DNA of 64,000 nt from Oceanisphaera litoralis (GCF_016907015.1 NZ_JAFBBE010000002.1:1-64000), one strand, 5' to 3'. Positions 28,184 to 37,739 are shown, counted from the stretch's first letter. A program made the numbers and translations. The notes: generated by a model not told the origin, from the sequence alone.

Positions 28184-28942
28184 TCAGGAGTTATGAATTT
28201 GGGAGTTTACAGATAAGTTGGGTTGCGGCCCGGTAATTTCAAGCTCGAAGGGCAAATCGGCCGGATTGAGCAGAGCCGGCTCCGGCCATCCCAGGCCGCC
28301 GGAGCTCCCGGCCCGGTCGTCGATGGCGAGCGTCAGCCAGCTGTGCGCCAGCGGATATTGATAAAGCCGGTAGGGGTGCCTGTCCAGGGTGGCGTCAGCC
28401 TGGTCCGGCTGCCAGTGTACCCGCTGCAGATTATTGGCGATGCCTCCGCCATGAGCCTTGAGCACCGCCTCCTTGACGGTCCACAGGCGGATAAAGTCGG
28501 CTGATGAGGCCTGACTTGTGCTCAGCCATTGCTGCTCTTGCTCGCTCAGGTAGCGACGGGCCAGGCGGGTAATCTGCGCCGCCGACAGCTGTCGGCCTTC
28601 TATATCGACCCCCAGGCTGCCCCGATTGCCGATGGCCAGCGCCAGGATGTCGCCACTGTGGCTGATATTGAAATGCCAGCCGGCTTGTTCCTCCAGCAGG
28701 GGCTTGCCTCTGACATCGATATGCACGGGAATGAGATTGGGCGCCAGCATCAGCCGCTCGGCAAGCCGTTGGCGCAGCAGATAGCGGCCCAGTAAAAACA
28801 GCCTCGCCTGGCGCGGATGGCTGATGCGGTCGAGGCGGGCCAGCTCTGCTTGAGAGAGTGTTTTTCGAGCGTTATCGGGCAGGCTGACGCCGTTACTGTC
28901 GAGAATCAGTAAGTCGGTGAAAATATCTTTGTTTTCACTCAT
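28184..28942 (-). CDS. 4'-phosphopantetheinyl transferase, Sfp/AcpT type
   Basis: Transfers phosphopantetheine from CoA to the serine of a carrier protein. It has 252 residues: GVDIE at 111-115 (Mg2+ ligands), FNISHSGD at 91-98, and WTVKEAVLKAHGGG at 154-167 are the three Sfp-type motifs. The size is that of the Sfp/EntD/AcpT class, not the small AcpS. No polyketide or siderophore synthase genes adjoin it, so the target carrier protein is unknown. Its start is preceded by a long T-run on the opposite strand (28942-28951). Confidence 0.88.
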   Translation of the reverse strand: MSENKDIFTDLLILDSNGVSLPDNARKTLSQAELARLDRISHPRQARLFLLGRYLLRQRLAERLMLAPNLIPVHIDVRGKPLLEEQAGWHFNISHSGDILALAIGNRGSLGVDIEGRQLSAAQITRLARRYLSEQEQQWLSTSQASSADFIRLWTVKEAVLKAHGGGIANNLQRVHWQPDQADATLDRHPYRLYQYPLAHSWLTLAIDDRAGSSGGLGWPEPALLNPADLPFELEITGPQPNLSVNSQIHNS

Positions 28943-29012
28943 ATTTTTTTTGCCAAGTCTCGGGGATCTGCTCTAGTATCCTTGAAATTGATAGCTGGTT
29001 GCCATTATTCAT

Positions 29013-29540
29013 ATGAAAAAGGTAATTCTTCTTGGTGGTTTGCTGCTGCTTGCCGGTTGCAGCAGTATCCCGAAATCCGAGTCAGGAAAAAAGACAGCCG
29101 GAAAGAAACCGTCTTCTTCCCTGACTTACAGTTTCAGCACAGGTCCGGCGAAACCCAGGTATACGCAGGGCTCTGCCCGAAGCCTGCAGCAGGCTTTTCA
29201 GCGTTGGCGGGGCGTGCCTTATCGCTTTGGTGGCGTCGATGCCGACGGCATCGACTGCTCGGCCTTTACCCGCACCCTGTATCAGGAAGTATACGGAATG
29301 GCGTTGCCGAGAAGCACCTACGAGCAGGTGACAATGGGACGTCCGGTCAGCAAGCAGGAGCTGCAACCGGGCGATCTGGTGTTTTTCCGCACCGGTCGCA
29401 CTCGGCATAATGGCGTTTATGTTGGAGACGGCAAGTTTGCTCATGCCTCTTCCAGTGTGGGCGTGACCATTTCCCGGCTGGATAACGTCTACTGGCGCAG
29501 TCGCTACTGGCAGGCCCGGCGGCTGCTCGACGAACGGTAA
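29013..29540 (+). CDS. nlpC: NlpC/P60-family lipoprotein endopeptidase
   Basis: 175-residue lipoprotein. A signal peptide with lipobox LLAGC puts the lipid on C16. A basic/serine-rich linker leads to an NlpC/P60 cysteine peptidase domain with C82 (IDCSAFTR), H132 (RHNGVYVG) and H144 (FAHASSS) as catalytic triad. Enzymes of this type (NlpC, MepS) cut peptide stems or crosslinks in peptidoglycan. The length and sequence fit NlpC/MepS; which of the two cannot be told by eye. Confidence 0.85.
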   Translation: MKKVILLGGLLLLAGCSSIPKSESGKKTAGKKPSSSLTYSFSTGPAKPRYTQGSARSLQQAFQRWRGVPYRFGGVDADGIDCSAFTRTLYQEVYGMALPRSTYEQVTMGRPVSKQELQPGDLVFFRTGRTRHNGVYVGDGKFAHASSSVGVTISRLDNVYWRSRYWQARRLLDER

Positions 29541-29543
29541 AAA

Positions 29544-29596
29544 CCGGGATTGGGGACTCGGGAGCCGGGATTCGAGTCCCTAATCCCCAGTCCCGG
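29544..29596. repeat. Purine-rich inverted repeat, possible bidirectional terminator (copy 1)
   Basis: CCGGGATTGGGGACTCGGGA is followed by its imperfect complement ending CCCCAGTCCCGG, between the convergent ends of the nlpC-type gene and yejM. The arms differ by several transitions. Similar elements lie at 32793-32839 and 45461-45541. Confidence 0.7.
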
Positions 29597-29602
29597 CTTT
29601 AA

Positions 29603-31459
29603 TTAATCGCCCTGAAAACGATTCAGATCGTTCATGACCTGCAGCAGCAGCGACAGCTCCGGGCTGGCGTCCGGCTCGGTTTTATAGTCTTTTGCCCGCA
29701 ACAACTGCACATCGCCCCGACGATTGAACAGGGTGATGTCATCCTGTTGATAGATAACATATTCTTCTTCATCCGACGCCAGCCGCCAGCGGTTGGCGTC
29801 AGCCTTGAACAGGGACTGACCGGTACTGTAGCTACGCAGTGGGCTTTGCACGCCCAGCGCCTGACGCATCAGGGTGGGCACCAGATCCAGCTGACTGGTC
29901 GGGTGGCTTAAGCGGGCCGGTTGGCGCTGAGCGGGCCAGCCGATGACCAGTGGCACCTGCAGTTGATAAGGCGAATAGGCGCTGCCGAAGCCCCAGGTAT
30001 TATTGTCGTTATCGTTGAATTCCATGCCGTGACCCGAGGTGACGATAACCAGGGTATCGCGCCCCTCGAGCTGCCTGACCCGGGACAGTAACTGCCCCAG
30101 CAGACGATCGGTATAGAAGACCGCGTTGCGATAACGGTTGAACAGGGCGTCGCGTTGCTCGTTCTGATAGGCCAGGGCCGGGTTCAACTGCTGCAGCGAG
30201 GGCTGGAAAGGCCCCTCGGTATCGGCGGGCAAATCCAGCTCATTGAGCGCGTCCAGATAGACGAAGGAAAACCAGGGGCGTTGACTATCCTGTTGTTCCA
30301 GCCAGAGGCTGAAATCGGCCGCCGCTTTTCGGTCACCTTCCGCCCCCTTGGCGGCGGTGTCGAATGGCTGATTGCGCAGGGTCGAAAAAATGCCGTTCCG
30401 ATACAGGGGTTTATCCAGGCCGCCGCTGGCAAATAGACCAAAGCGATAGTCCTGGCGCTGCAGTTCGTCGATGAATACCGGGGCTACGCCTTCCTGCTCT
30501 GCATCGCGCAGGTAATGGGATGGCAGGCTGTAAAACAGACTGAACAGGGCGGTGCGGGGCTGGTTGCCGGCACTCAGGTGATTGTCGAAGCGCAGATGAC
30601 GGCTGGCGAAACGACTCAGATTGGGCATGGTGATGGCATCAAGCTGATCGGCGCGCAGACCGTCGGCCACCACCAGCAGAATATTGGGCGAGGCGTCGGG
30701 CGCCTGTACCGACAGCGGGCGCAGCGGGTAATTCAGCCGACGCTGTGGCTGCTCTGCCACCTGCCGTGACAGCTGGCGATATCGATCTTCGTCCAGCCAG
30801 CCCTGTTTGATCAGGAAGCTTTTGGCAGTCATCGGATAAGACAGCGGAAAGTTGGCTTTCTGCTCGGTGATGGGGGTGTACACCAGGGCATCGGCCCAGA
30901 TATGAACGCTGTGGGTCAGAAAGAAGCTCGCCAGCAGCGGCAGTGCCAGCGGTAATGTCAGCGAACGCCGGCGGCGCTGGCTCCAGCGCCAGAGCCAGCC
31001 GGCCAGCCAGAGTTCAAACAGAAACAGAAGTGGTACCCAGACGAACAGCCAGCCCCAGCCGGAGGCTTCTTCGGCCTGGGCCTGTTCCAGCAGCAGTCGC
31101 CAGACGGTCGGGTTAAGATGAAACCCGAACAGGCTGAACACCTGAGTATCCACCAGCAGCAGGGTCAGGGCGCCAGTGGCGATGGCGGCACCCAGAAACT
31201 GTACCGCCCGCACCCTGGGGAACAGGAAGGTCAACGGAAACAGGGTCAGCAGATAGGTAAAGAAGGTGAGAAAGGCAAAGTGGCCAATCCAGCTGGTCAG
31301 CATGTAGCCGCCACCCAAGAGGGTATCCGGCCAGCCGGCGATCAGCAGGTAACGACTCGAAACCAGCAGCGCGAGCAGGATATTGAAAAATACCAGCCAG
31401 TGTCCCCAGCCGATCAGGCGAGAGACATTGTCGCGATAGAGATTACCGGTTTCGAGCAT
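29603..31459 (-). CDS. yejM: Inner-membrane sulfatase-like regulator YejM (PbgA/LapC)
   Basis: Senses periplasmic lipopolysaccharide and regulates LpxC turnover through LapB. It has 618 residues: five membrane helices in the first ~190 residues (GHWLVFFNILLALLVSSRYL onward) and a basic linker WRWSQRRRRS, then a periplasmic alkaline-phosphatase/sulfatase-like domain (about 240-600) with NILLVVADGLRADQL and HGMEFND. YejM keeps this fold without normal sulfatase chemistry. It is downstream of yejL, the same pairing as in E. coli. Confidence 0.93.
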   Translation of the reverse strand: MLETGNLYRDNVSRLIGWGHWLVFFNILLALLVSSRYLLIAGWPDTLLGGGYMLTSWIGHFAFLTFFTYLLTLFPLTFLFPRVRAVQFLGAAIATGALTLLLVDTQVFSLFGFHLNPTVWRLLLEQAQAEEASGWGWLFVWVPLLFLFELWLAGWLWRWSQRRRRSLTLPLALPLLASFFLTHSVHIWADALVYTPITEQKANFPLSYPMTAKSFLIKQGWLDEDRYRQLSRQVAEQPQRRLNYPLRPLSVQAPDASPNILLVVADGLRADQLDAITMPNLSRFASRHLRFDNHLSAGNQPRTALFSLFYSLPSHYLRDAEQEGVAPVFIDELQRQDYRFGLFASGGLDKPLYRNGIFSTLRNQPFDTAAKGAEGDRKAAADFSLWLEQQDSQRPWFSFVYLDALNELDLPADTEGPFQPSLQQLNPALAYQNEQRDALFNRYRNAVFYTDRLLGQLLSRVRQLEGRDTLVIVTSGHGMEFNDNDNNTWGFGSAYSPYQLQVPLVIGWPAQRQPARLSHPTSQLDLVPTLMRQALGVQSPLRSYSTGQSLFKADANRWRLASDEEEYVIYQQDDITLFNRRGDVQLLRAKDYKTEPDASPELSLLLQVMNDLNRFQGD

Positions 31460-31489
31460 AGTTCAGCGGTTTCTATTCACAAGGGGCTC

Positions 31490-31717
31490 TTAATGAGCCC
31501 CTTTTTGAGAGTCGATTGAAGACGTTAGCACCTTGGCGAACTTGTCGGCAATGGCTTTACGCTGCCCCGGGGCGATTTGATGATTGATGATGTGGGTGGC
31601 CAGGTTACCCAGCACCATCAACCGCAGATCGGCCGGTGCCAGATGTTTGTCCATCACGGCTTCCAGCTCGCTGAGTAGTTGATCAAATTGTTTATCGTAC
31701 TTGGAAATAACAGGCAT
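31490..31717 (-). CDS. yejL: YejL family protein (UPF0352)
   Basis: 75 residues, helical, conserved across gammaproteobacteria and of unknown function. MPVISKYDKQFDQLLSELEAV at the start and LGNLATHIINHQI in the middle are the family signatures. It lies 30 bases before yejM and divergent from yejK, the arrangement seen in E. coli. Confidence 0.92.
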   Translation of the reverse strand: MPVISKYDKQFDQLLSELEAVMDKHLAPADLRLMVLGNLATHIINHQIAPGQRKAIADKFAKVLTSSIDSQKGAH

Positions 31718-31795
31718 GGGCGTTCAATCATGTAACTTGGTAACAGGATGACTATAATACCCCACCCCTTCTGGCAACTCTACGGCAATCTGTTT

Positions 31796-32794
31796 ATGAG
31801 CCTGGACATCGAACACATCATAGTACATTCCCTGTTTCTGGATGAGCAGGGGCAGACCCAGCTGGCCACCCGAGAACAGGAACTGGCCACGGGGCCGGCG
31901 GTCAACCAGTTAATGGGCGAGCTGCACCATATCTACAACACCAAGGCCGGCAAGGTATTCGGCTATTTCAATGAAGACGAGAGCGGTTTTCGTGACCTGG
32001 TGCGGCGGGTGGAAGATCAAAGCCTGGGCTTTGCCGCCTTTACTCATCAGGCGGCCGAGCGACTGCTGGCCGAGCTGAAGCGGCTGGACATGAGCGAGCA
32101 GGGCGTCTTGCTGTTTGTGCGCTACCAGTGGTTGGGCGCCCACTATCTGCTGATCGCCCTGTTGGACAATAAAGACAGCGTGACCGTGACCGAAAAGCTG
32201 GAAGTCAGCCAGGCCAGTTATCTGGATCTGGGCAAAATGCAGCTGGCGGCCCGCCTGGATCTGACCGAGCTGCAGAGCCGGCCCGACTCCCACCGTTATT
32301 TCTCCTTCATCAAGGGCCGGGCCGGGCGCAAGGTGTCGGATTTCTTCCTGAATTTCCTGTCCTGTGTCGAAGGCATGGATCCCAAGGCCCAGAGCCAGGG
32401 GCTGCTGAAGGCGGTGGACGAGTTCTGTGAATCCCGCCAGCTCAGCAAGGAAGAAAAGCAGGAGAGCAAGGCGCTGGTCAGCAAGTACTGCCGCGAACAA
32501 TTGAAAGAAGGCGAAGAGCTGGAGCTGCGCGAGCTGTCGGCAGAGCTGGGCACCGATGACGATCTGGATTTTTACCAGTTTGTCAGCGAGGAATATCAGC
32601 TGGAAGACAAGTTTCCGGTCGACAGATCCGCCCTCAAGGGGTTGACCAAATACGTCGGCTCCGGCGGCGGCCTGACCATCAGCTTCGATCAGGCGCTGCT
32701 GGGCGAGCGCATTCAGTACGATGCGGCGACCGACACCCTGACCATCAGGGGCGTACCGCCCAACCTCAAGGCGCAGCTCAAAAGCGGGGACTAG
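31796..32794 (+). CDS. yejK: Nucleoid-associated protein YejK (NdpA)
   Basis: DNA-binding nucleoid protein, 332 residues from ATG 31796. The upstream frame to 31748 starts in the yejL promoter region and is not family-like. Family features are the start MSLDIEHIIVHSL, FGYFNEDESGFRDLVRR near residue 65, and FLNFLSCVEGMDPKAQSQGL near residue 195. No helix-turn-helix is present, as usual for this family. Confidence 0.92.
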   Translation: MSLDIEHIIVHSLFLDEQGQTQLATREQELATGPAVNQLMGELHHIYNTKAGKVFGYFNEDESGFRDLVRRVEDQSLGFAAFTHQAAERLLAELKRLDMSEQGVLLFVRYQWLGAHYLLIALLDNKDSVTVTEKLEVSQASYLDLGKMQLAARLDLTELQSRPDSHRYFSFIKGRAGRKVSDFFLNFLSCVEGMDPKAQSQGLLKAVDEFCESRQLSKEEKQESKALVSKYCREQLKEGEELELRELSAELGTDDDLDFYQFVSEEYQLEDKFPVDRSALKGLTKYVGSGGGLTISFDQALLGERIQYDAATDTLTIRGVPPNLKAQLKSGD

Positions 32795-32839
32795 GGATCA
32801 GGGAATGGGGAGTCCCTCTTCCCCACTCCCTATTCCCTC
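32793..32839. repeat. Purine-rich inverted repeat, possible bidirectional terminator (copy 2)
   Basis: AGGGATCAGGGAATGGGGAGT and, inverted, TTCCCCACTCCCTATTCCCTC, starting at the yejK stop and ending just before the ahpF stop. Same design as 29544-29596. Confidence 0.7.
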
Positions 32840-32843
32840 GGTT

Positions 32844-34385
32844 TTAACTTCGGATCAGGTGATCAAAGGCGCTTAGTGCGGCGGTGGCACCGGCCCCCAT
32901 GGAGATCACTATCTGCTTGTAGGGCACTGTGGTGGCGTCGCCGGCGGCAAAAACCCCGGCCATGGAGGTGGCGCCCTTGGCGTCGATCATCACCTCGCCG
33001 AAGCGGGTCAGCTCCACTTCCGAGCCCTGGAGGAACTCGGTGTTGGGCACCAGGCCTATCTGCACGAAGATGCCTGCCACTTCCAGCTGTCTGCCATCAC
33101 CACTGACCCAGTCGGTGTACTTCATGCCGGTTACCTTGCTGCCGTCACCCAGCACTTCAGTGGTCCGGGCGTTGGTGATGATGTCGATATTGCCCAGGGA
33201 GCGGGCCTTGCGCTGCAGCACCTCGTCGGCACGCAGCGTGTCGGCAAACTCCAGCACGGTCACGTGCTCGACGATACCGGCCAGATCGATGGCCGCCTCA
33301 ATGCCCGAATTGCCGCCGCCGACCACGGCCACCCGCTTGCCCTTGAAGAAAGGGCCGTCGCAGTGGGGGCAGTAGGCCACGCCTTTGGTGCGGTACTCGG
33401 CTTCGCCGGGCACATTCAGCTCGCGCCAGCGGGCGCCGGTGGCGAGGATCACCGATTTGCTGCTCAGGGTGGCGCCACTGGCCAGCGGCACTTCGAGCAG
33501 CTTGCCGCTGTGAATGCCGGCGGCCCGCTGATCGGTGATGATATCCACCCCGTATTCCTTTATATGCTGCTCCAGGCCGGCAGCCAGCCTGGGGCCTTCG
33601 GTGTAGGGCACCGAGATAAAGTTTTCTATGCCTAGGGTGTCCATCACCTGGCCGCCGAAGCGCTCGGCCACCAGGCCGGTGCGAATGCCCTTGCGGGCCG
33701 CGTAGATGGCGGCGGCGGCGCCGGCCGGGCCGCCGCCCACCACCAGTACGTCGTAGGGTTCTTTTTCATTCAGGGCGGCGGCCTTGCGGCTGGCGGCACC
33801 GGTGTCGAGCTTGCCGACCATCTCTTCCAGGCTCATACGGCCCTGGCCGAAGTGCTCGCCGTTCAGGTAGACGGCGGGTACCGCCATCACCTGACGCTGA
33901 TTGACCTCGTCCTGGAACAGGGCGCCGTCGATCATCACATGAGTGATGTTGGGATTCAGGGTCGCCATCAGGTTCAGCGCCTGTACCACCTCCGGACAGT
34001 TCTGGCAGGACAGGGAAATATAGGTTTCAAAGTGGTATTGGCCTTCGAGGTTGCTGATCTGCTCCTGCAACTCGGGAGCGGCCTTGGACGGATGACCGCC
34101 GGCCTGCAACAGGGCCAGTACCAGGGAGGTGAATTCGTGGCCCAGGGGAATACCGGCAAAGTTGACCCGCGGCGTCTGCCCAACGGGGGCAATGCTCATG
34201 CTCGGCGTGCGGGCAGCGGGGGTGTGCTCGAGGGTGATCTTGCTTGAGAGCGCGCTGATTTCAGTGGCCAGCGCCAGTAATTCGTTGGATTTCGCTGTGT
34301 CATCACCGGACACGCTGATGGCTATCGGCGAGACGATGTTCTGCAGATAGGTGTCCAGTTGTTTCTTGATATTTGCATCTAGCAT
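32844..34385 (-). CDS. ahpF: Alkyl hydroperoxide reductase subunit F
   Basis: NADH-dependent flavoprotein that re-reduces AhpC. It has 513 residues: the N-terminal double-thioredoxin domain has the redox pair C127/C130 (SCQNC), the FAD-binding GGGPAG is at 217-222, the thioredoxin-reductase-type pair C339/C342 is in YCPHC, and the NAD site GGGNSG is near 357. It is transcribed from the ahpC promoter across a 202-base gap that carries a structured repeat. Confidence 0.96.
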   Translation of the reverse strand: MLDANIKKQLDTYLQNIVSPIAISVSGDDTAKSNELLALATEISALSSKITLEHTPAARTPSMSIAPVGQTPRVNFAGIPLGHEFTSLVLALLQAGGHPSKAAPELQEQISNLEGQYHFETYISLSCQNCPEVVQALNLMATLNPNITHVMIDGALFQDEVNQRQVMAVPAVYLNGEHFGQGRMSLEEMVGKLDTGAASRKAAALNEKEPYDVLVVGGGPAGAAAAIYAARKGIRTGLVAERFGGQVMDTLGIENFISVPYTEGPRLAAGLEQHIKEYGVDIITDQRAAGIHSGKLLEVPLASGATLSSKSVILATGARWRELNVPGEAEYRTKGVAYCPHCDGPFFKGKRVAVVGGGNSGIEAAIDLAGIVEHVTVLEFADTLRADEVLQRKARSLGNIDIITNARTTEVLGDGSKVTGMKYTDWVSGDGRQLEVAGIFVQIGLVPNTEFLQGSEVELTRFGEVMIDAKGATSMAGVFAAGDATTVPYKQIVISMGAGATAALSAFDHLIRS

Positions 34386-34458
34386 GGTCGTGTCCTGTGC
34401 TGAATGAGTCTTACGAGGGGCTATCTACGGATTACCAGGCGGATGTTTACCATCGGGG

Positions 34459-34551
34459 CAGGGAGCCGCTACGCCAACACGCAGCAAGTACCTCCCTGTA
34501 TGCTCGGCGATGGCATCCATGCCATCGACGGTTGGCTTATGCGACTCCCTG
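34459..34551. repeat. Palindromic element in the ahpC-ahpF intercistronic gap
   Basis: Imperfect 20/21-bp inverted ends (CAGGGAGCCGCTACGCCAAC at 34459-34478; complement of the same pattern at 34531-34551) around a perfect hairpin CGATGGCAT-CC-ATGCCATCG (34508-34527). It would form a branched structure in the ahpCF mRNA. Confidence 0.75.
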
Positions 34552-34587
34552 TCCCTCCTGTATGTAACAGTGTCGCGGATTGAAGTC

Positions 34588-35154
34588 TTAGATCTTGCCG
34601 ACCAGGTCCAGAGACGGCGCCAGGGTGGCTTCGCCTTCTTCCCACTTGGCGGGGCAGACTTCACCCGGGTGGGCGGCCACGTACTGGGCGGCCTTGATCT
34701 TGCGCACCAGATCGGCGGCGTTGCGGCCGATGCCTTCGGCGGTGACTTCGATGGCCTGGATCACGCCCTGGGGATCGATGATGAAGCTGGCGCGGTCGGC
34801 CAGGCCCTGGCCTTCACGCATCACACCAAAGTTGTTGGTGATGGTGCCGCTCTGATCGCCCACCATGTAGTACTGGATCTTGCCGATGGTGTCGGAGCTG
34901 TCGTGCCAGGCCTTGTGGGTGAAGTGGGTGTCGGTGGACACGGAATACACTTCCACGCCCATCTTCTGCAGTTCGGCATAATGGTCGGCCAGGTCGCCCA
35001 GCTCGGTGGGGCAGACGAAGGTGAAGTCGGCCGGGTAGAAGAACACGATAGACCACTTGCCTTTCAGATCGGCCTCGGTCACTTCGACGAAGTCACCCTG
35101 ACGGTAAGCCTGGGCGGTGAAGGGTTTGATTTCGGTATTGATGGCAACGGACAT
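34588..35154 (-). CDS. ahpC: Alkyl hydroperoxide reductase subunit C (peroxiredoxin)
   Basis: Typical 2-Cys peroxiredoxin that reduces H2O2 and organic peroxides. It has 188 residues: peroxidatic C48 in DFTFVCPTE, resolving C167 in GEVCPAKW and a GGLG-like region shifted to [10 protein letters not shown]. It is first gene of ahpCF, with an OxyR-type operator and a -10 box upstream. Reductant comes from AhpF. Confidence 0.97.
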   Translation of the reverse strand: MSVAINTEIKPFTAQAYRQGDFVEVTEADLKGKWSIVFFYPADFTFVCPTELGDLADHYAELQKMGVEVYSVSTDTHFTHKAWHDSSDTIGKIQYYMVGDQSGTITNNFGVMREGQGLADRASFIIDPQGVIQAIEVTAEGIGRNAADLVRKIKAAQYVAAHPGEVCPAKWEEGEATLAPSLDLVGKI

Positions 35155-35202
35155 GTTGGCTCCTTGAGTTCCATGATGGGATGTGTCTTGCGAACGAGAT
35201 CC

Positions 35203-35208
35203 ATAGTA
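35203..35208 (-). promoter_or_regulatory. Candidate -10 box of the ahpC promoter
   Basis: TACTAT on the minus strand, 49 bases before the ahpC start. A 17-base spacer puts the poor -35 (TTCATT, 35226-35231) directly against the OxyR-type site, as expected for an activator-dependent promoter. Confidence 0.55.
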
Positions 35209-35231
35209 GGAGGGGAGGTTTTATTAATGAA

Positions 35232-35268
35232 ATCGTTGTTTTCTATTATTTCAATAGTTAATGACTAT
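35232..35268 (-). promoter_or_regulatory. OxyR-type operator upstream of ahpC
   Basis: The top strand reads ATCG-N7-CTAT-N7-ATAG-N7-CTAT. This is the four-box OxyR consensus (ATAG-N7-CTAT twice, 7-base spacing) with only one mismatch in the 16 box positions. It lies 78-114 bases before the ahpC ATG and abuts the -35 region. Confidence 0.8.
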
Positions 35269-35975
35269 CATGTTTTTCCGCCTCGCCATTATCCGTTGAT
35301 CAGCGTCGGGTGAAGCATCCTCTGTTTTATGGCTTTGTCTATGGCTTTGTCTGTTGCATAACCCTGCCGATGAAAATGATAAAAAACGACAATTCGACGC
35401 TTTCTCGTGTCTGAACCATGGCCATGGCTTCTTTTTGCGATCGCAAAATTATAGGGCGCCGATTTCTCTACCCTGCATGATACCTTGGTCAAGTCGTGCT
35501 TTAACGCCTTTAAATCAAGAAAAACCGGCACCTTAAACATTGGAGTAACATCTGGTTAATGTGCTGTTTATGGATTTTTATTTCGTAATTAAGTTACTTT
35601 AATTGATGTCTTGGTCCAACTCCCTTTATTCTTTAGTCCAGCATTGGCAGGGATTTAAACCATAAGACTTTAGTTTTACCTCGGGTTGATTATGTGACTT
35701 ATGTTGTGATTTTGTGAAACCGTAACTTGATCTTTTCTGGTTTTTTACGCAACGTAATAGTCGTACCGCAGCGCAGAACAAACGGAAACAAAAAACAGGG
35801 CAGGCAGTCCAGACCAGTCTGTATCAACAAAAAAAGCGTCAGTTGCGGATCACAACGACAAGACCACGGCTCAACACCGGCAATCTGCATCCTTGCTGTC
35901 TGATGTGCAGGTGTGACAGGGAAGTGAACCGGCTCTGAAAAGAGAACCTCAATCTGATAGAACAGGAACGAGACC
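35269..35975. other. Long intergenic region upstream of aceA
   Basis: About 700 bases without a credible gene; an 83-codon minus frame is rejected. It contains a tandem TGGCTTTGTC repeat near 35330-35352, a 12-bp palindrome CCATGGCCATGG (35417-35428), a 16-bp palindrome TTTTGCGATCGCAAAA (35433-35448) and AT-rich DNA at 35540-35720, where the aceA promoter may lie. Confidence 0.5.
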
Positions 35976-37574
35976 ATGCCATACGCAAGCGAAGTTGATG
36001 CACTTACCTCTTTGATCAAGCAAAACCCGACCTGGAGCGCCATTAAGCCGGAACATGCCGCCCGTATGCGCGCCCAGAACAAATTCAAAACCGGGCTGGA
36101 TATTGCCAGGTACACCGCGAAAATCATGCGCGAAGACATGGCCAACTACGATAAAGACAGCTCCCGGTACACCCAGTCGCTCGGCTGCTGGCACGGTTTT
36201 ATCGGTCAGCAGAAGCTGATTTCCATCAAGAAGCACTTCGGCAGCACCAAGCGCCGTTACCTGTATCTGTCCGGCTGGATGGTGGCGGCCCTGCGTTCAG
36301 AGTTCGGTCCGCTGCCGGATCAGTCCATGCACGAAAAAACGGCGGTGTCCGGCCTGATTGAAGAGCTGTACACCTTTTTACGCCAGGCCGACGCCTGGGA
36401 GTTGAACCACCTGTTTCGCGACCTGGAAGAAGCCCGGAAGGCGGGCGACGGCGCCAGGGCCAGGGACATCGAAGCCCAAATCGACAATCATGAAACCCAT
36501 ATAGTGCCGATTATCGCCGATATCGATGCCGGCTTCGGCAATGCCGAGGCCACCTATCTGCTGGCCAAACAGATGATTGAAGCCGGTGCCTGCTGTATCC
36601 AGATTGAAAACCAGGTGTCCGACGAGAAGCAGTGCGGCCACCAGGACGGCAAGGTCACGGTGCCCCACGCCGATTTTCTCGCCAAGATCAACGCGGTGCG
36701 GCTGGCGTTTCTGGAGCTGGGGGTGGATGACGGTGTTATCGTGGCTCGTACCGACTCCCTCGGTGCCGGCCTGACCAAGCAGATTGCGGTCACCCAGGAG
36801 CCGGGCGATCTGGGCGATCAGTACAACAGCTTTATCGACGGCGACGTGATTGAAAGTGCCGATGACATTGCCAATGGTGACGTGGTCATCAAACAGAACG
36901 GCAGGCTGGTCAAGCCCAGGCGCCTGGCCTCGGGCCTGTTCCAGTTCAAGGAAGGTTCCGGTGAAGACCGGGTGGTAATGGACTGCATCGCCAGCCTGCA
37001 GCATGGCGCCGACCTGCTGTGGATTGAAACCGAAAAGCCACATGTGGGCCAGATTGCCGCCATGGTCAACCGCATCCGTGCAGTGGTGCCCAATGCCAAG
37101 CTGGTGTACAACAACAGCCCGTCGTTCAACTGGACCCTGAACTTCCGTCAGCAGGTATTTGATGCCTGGGCTGCCGAGGGCAGGGATGTGTCCGGCTACG
37201 ATCGCAACCGGCTGATGAGTGCCGACTACGACAATACCGATCTGGGCAGGCAGGCCGATGAGTGGACTGCCAACTTCCAGCGCGATGCCGCCCGCGAAGC
37301 CGGTATCTTCCACCACCTGATCACGCTGCCGACCTACCACACGACGGCCCTGTCTACCGACAACCTGGCCAAGGGCTATTTTGGTGATGAAGGCATGCTG
37401 GCCTATGTGGCCGGGGTTCAGCGCAAGGAAATCCGCCAGGGCATCGCCACCGTCAAGCATCAGGACATGGCCGGCTCCAACATCGGTGATGACCACAAGG
37501 AATTCTTTGCCGGTGAAGCGGCGCTGAAAGCCGGCGGCAAGGACAACACCATGGGACAGTTCGACAATATCTGA
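35976..37574 (+). CDS. aceA: Isocitrate lyase (long, Pseudomonas-type)
   Basis: Splits isocitrate into glyoxylate and succinate, the first step of the glyoxylate shunt. It has 532 residues, about 100 longer than the E. coli enzyme and like the Pseudomonas type. The catalytic loop is EKQCGH with C220 as general acid/base; metal and substrate residues lie in DIDAGFGNAEATY (182-194), and NNSPSFNW is near residue 376. No malate synthase gene or aceK is adjacent, so the shunt genes are split. GGAAC is about 10 bases before the ATG. Confidence 0.95.
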   Translation: MPYASEVDALTSLIKQNPTWSAIKPEHAARMRAQNKFKTGLDIARYTAKIMREDMANYDKDSSRYTQSLGCWHGFIGQQKLISIKKHFGSTKRRYLYLSGWMVAALRSEFGPLPDQSMHEKTAVSGLIEELYTFLRQADAWELNHLFRDLEEARKAGDGARARDIEAQIDNHETHIVPIIADIDAGFGNAEATYLLAKQMIEAGACCIQIENQVSDEKQCGHQDGKVTVPHADFLAKINAVRLAFLELGVDDGVIVARTDSLGAGLTKQIAVTQEPGDLGDQYNSFIDGDVIESADDIANGDVVIKQNGRLVKPRRLASGLFQFKEGSGEDRVVMDCIASLQHGADLLWIETEKPHVGQIAAMVNRIRAVVPNAKLVYNNSPSFNWTLNFRQQVFDAWAAEGRDVSGYDRNRLMSADYDNTDLGRQADEWTANFQRDAAREAGIFHHLITLPTYHTTALSTDNLAKGYFGDEGMLAYVAGVQRKEIRQGIATVKHQDMAGSNIGDDHKEFFAGEAALKAGGKDNTMGQFDNI

Positions 37575-37638
37575 ACATCTGTATAAACCAACTATTGATT
37601 AACCAATAAAAAATACTAACAAGATCCACCTCCTTCAC

Positions 37639-37662
37639 GCAGCCCACCGGGCTGCTTTTTTA
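37639..37662 (+). terminator. Intrinsic terminator of aceA
   Basis: GCAGCCC-ACC-GGGCTGC stem-loop followed by T7, 65 bases after the aceA stop. Confidence 0.9.
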
Positions 37663-37739
37663 TTGTGTCTGCCACGATGGCCGGCCATGACAGCGGCATT
37701 GCATTCGGGCTGCGTCTGTCCGGCAGACTGTTAACCTGG

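Noticed and set aside
35289-35540. 83-codon minus-strand frame between ahpC and aceA
   Set aside because: No ribosome-binding site, no family pattern, and it crosses the palindromes and repeats of the intergenic region.
36378-37496. 372-codon open frame antisense to aceA
   Set aside because: Isocitrate lyase motifs fix the plus strand; the antisense frame has no recognisable domain.
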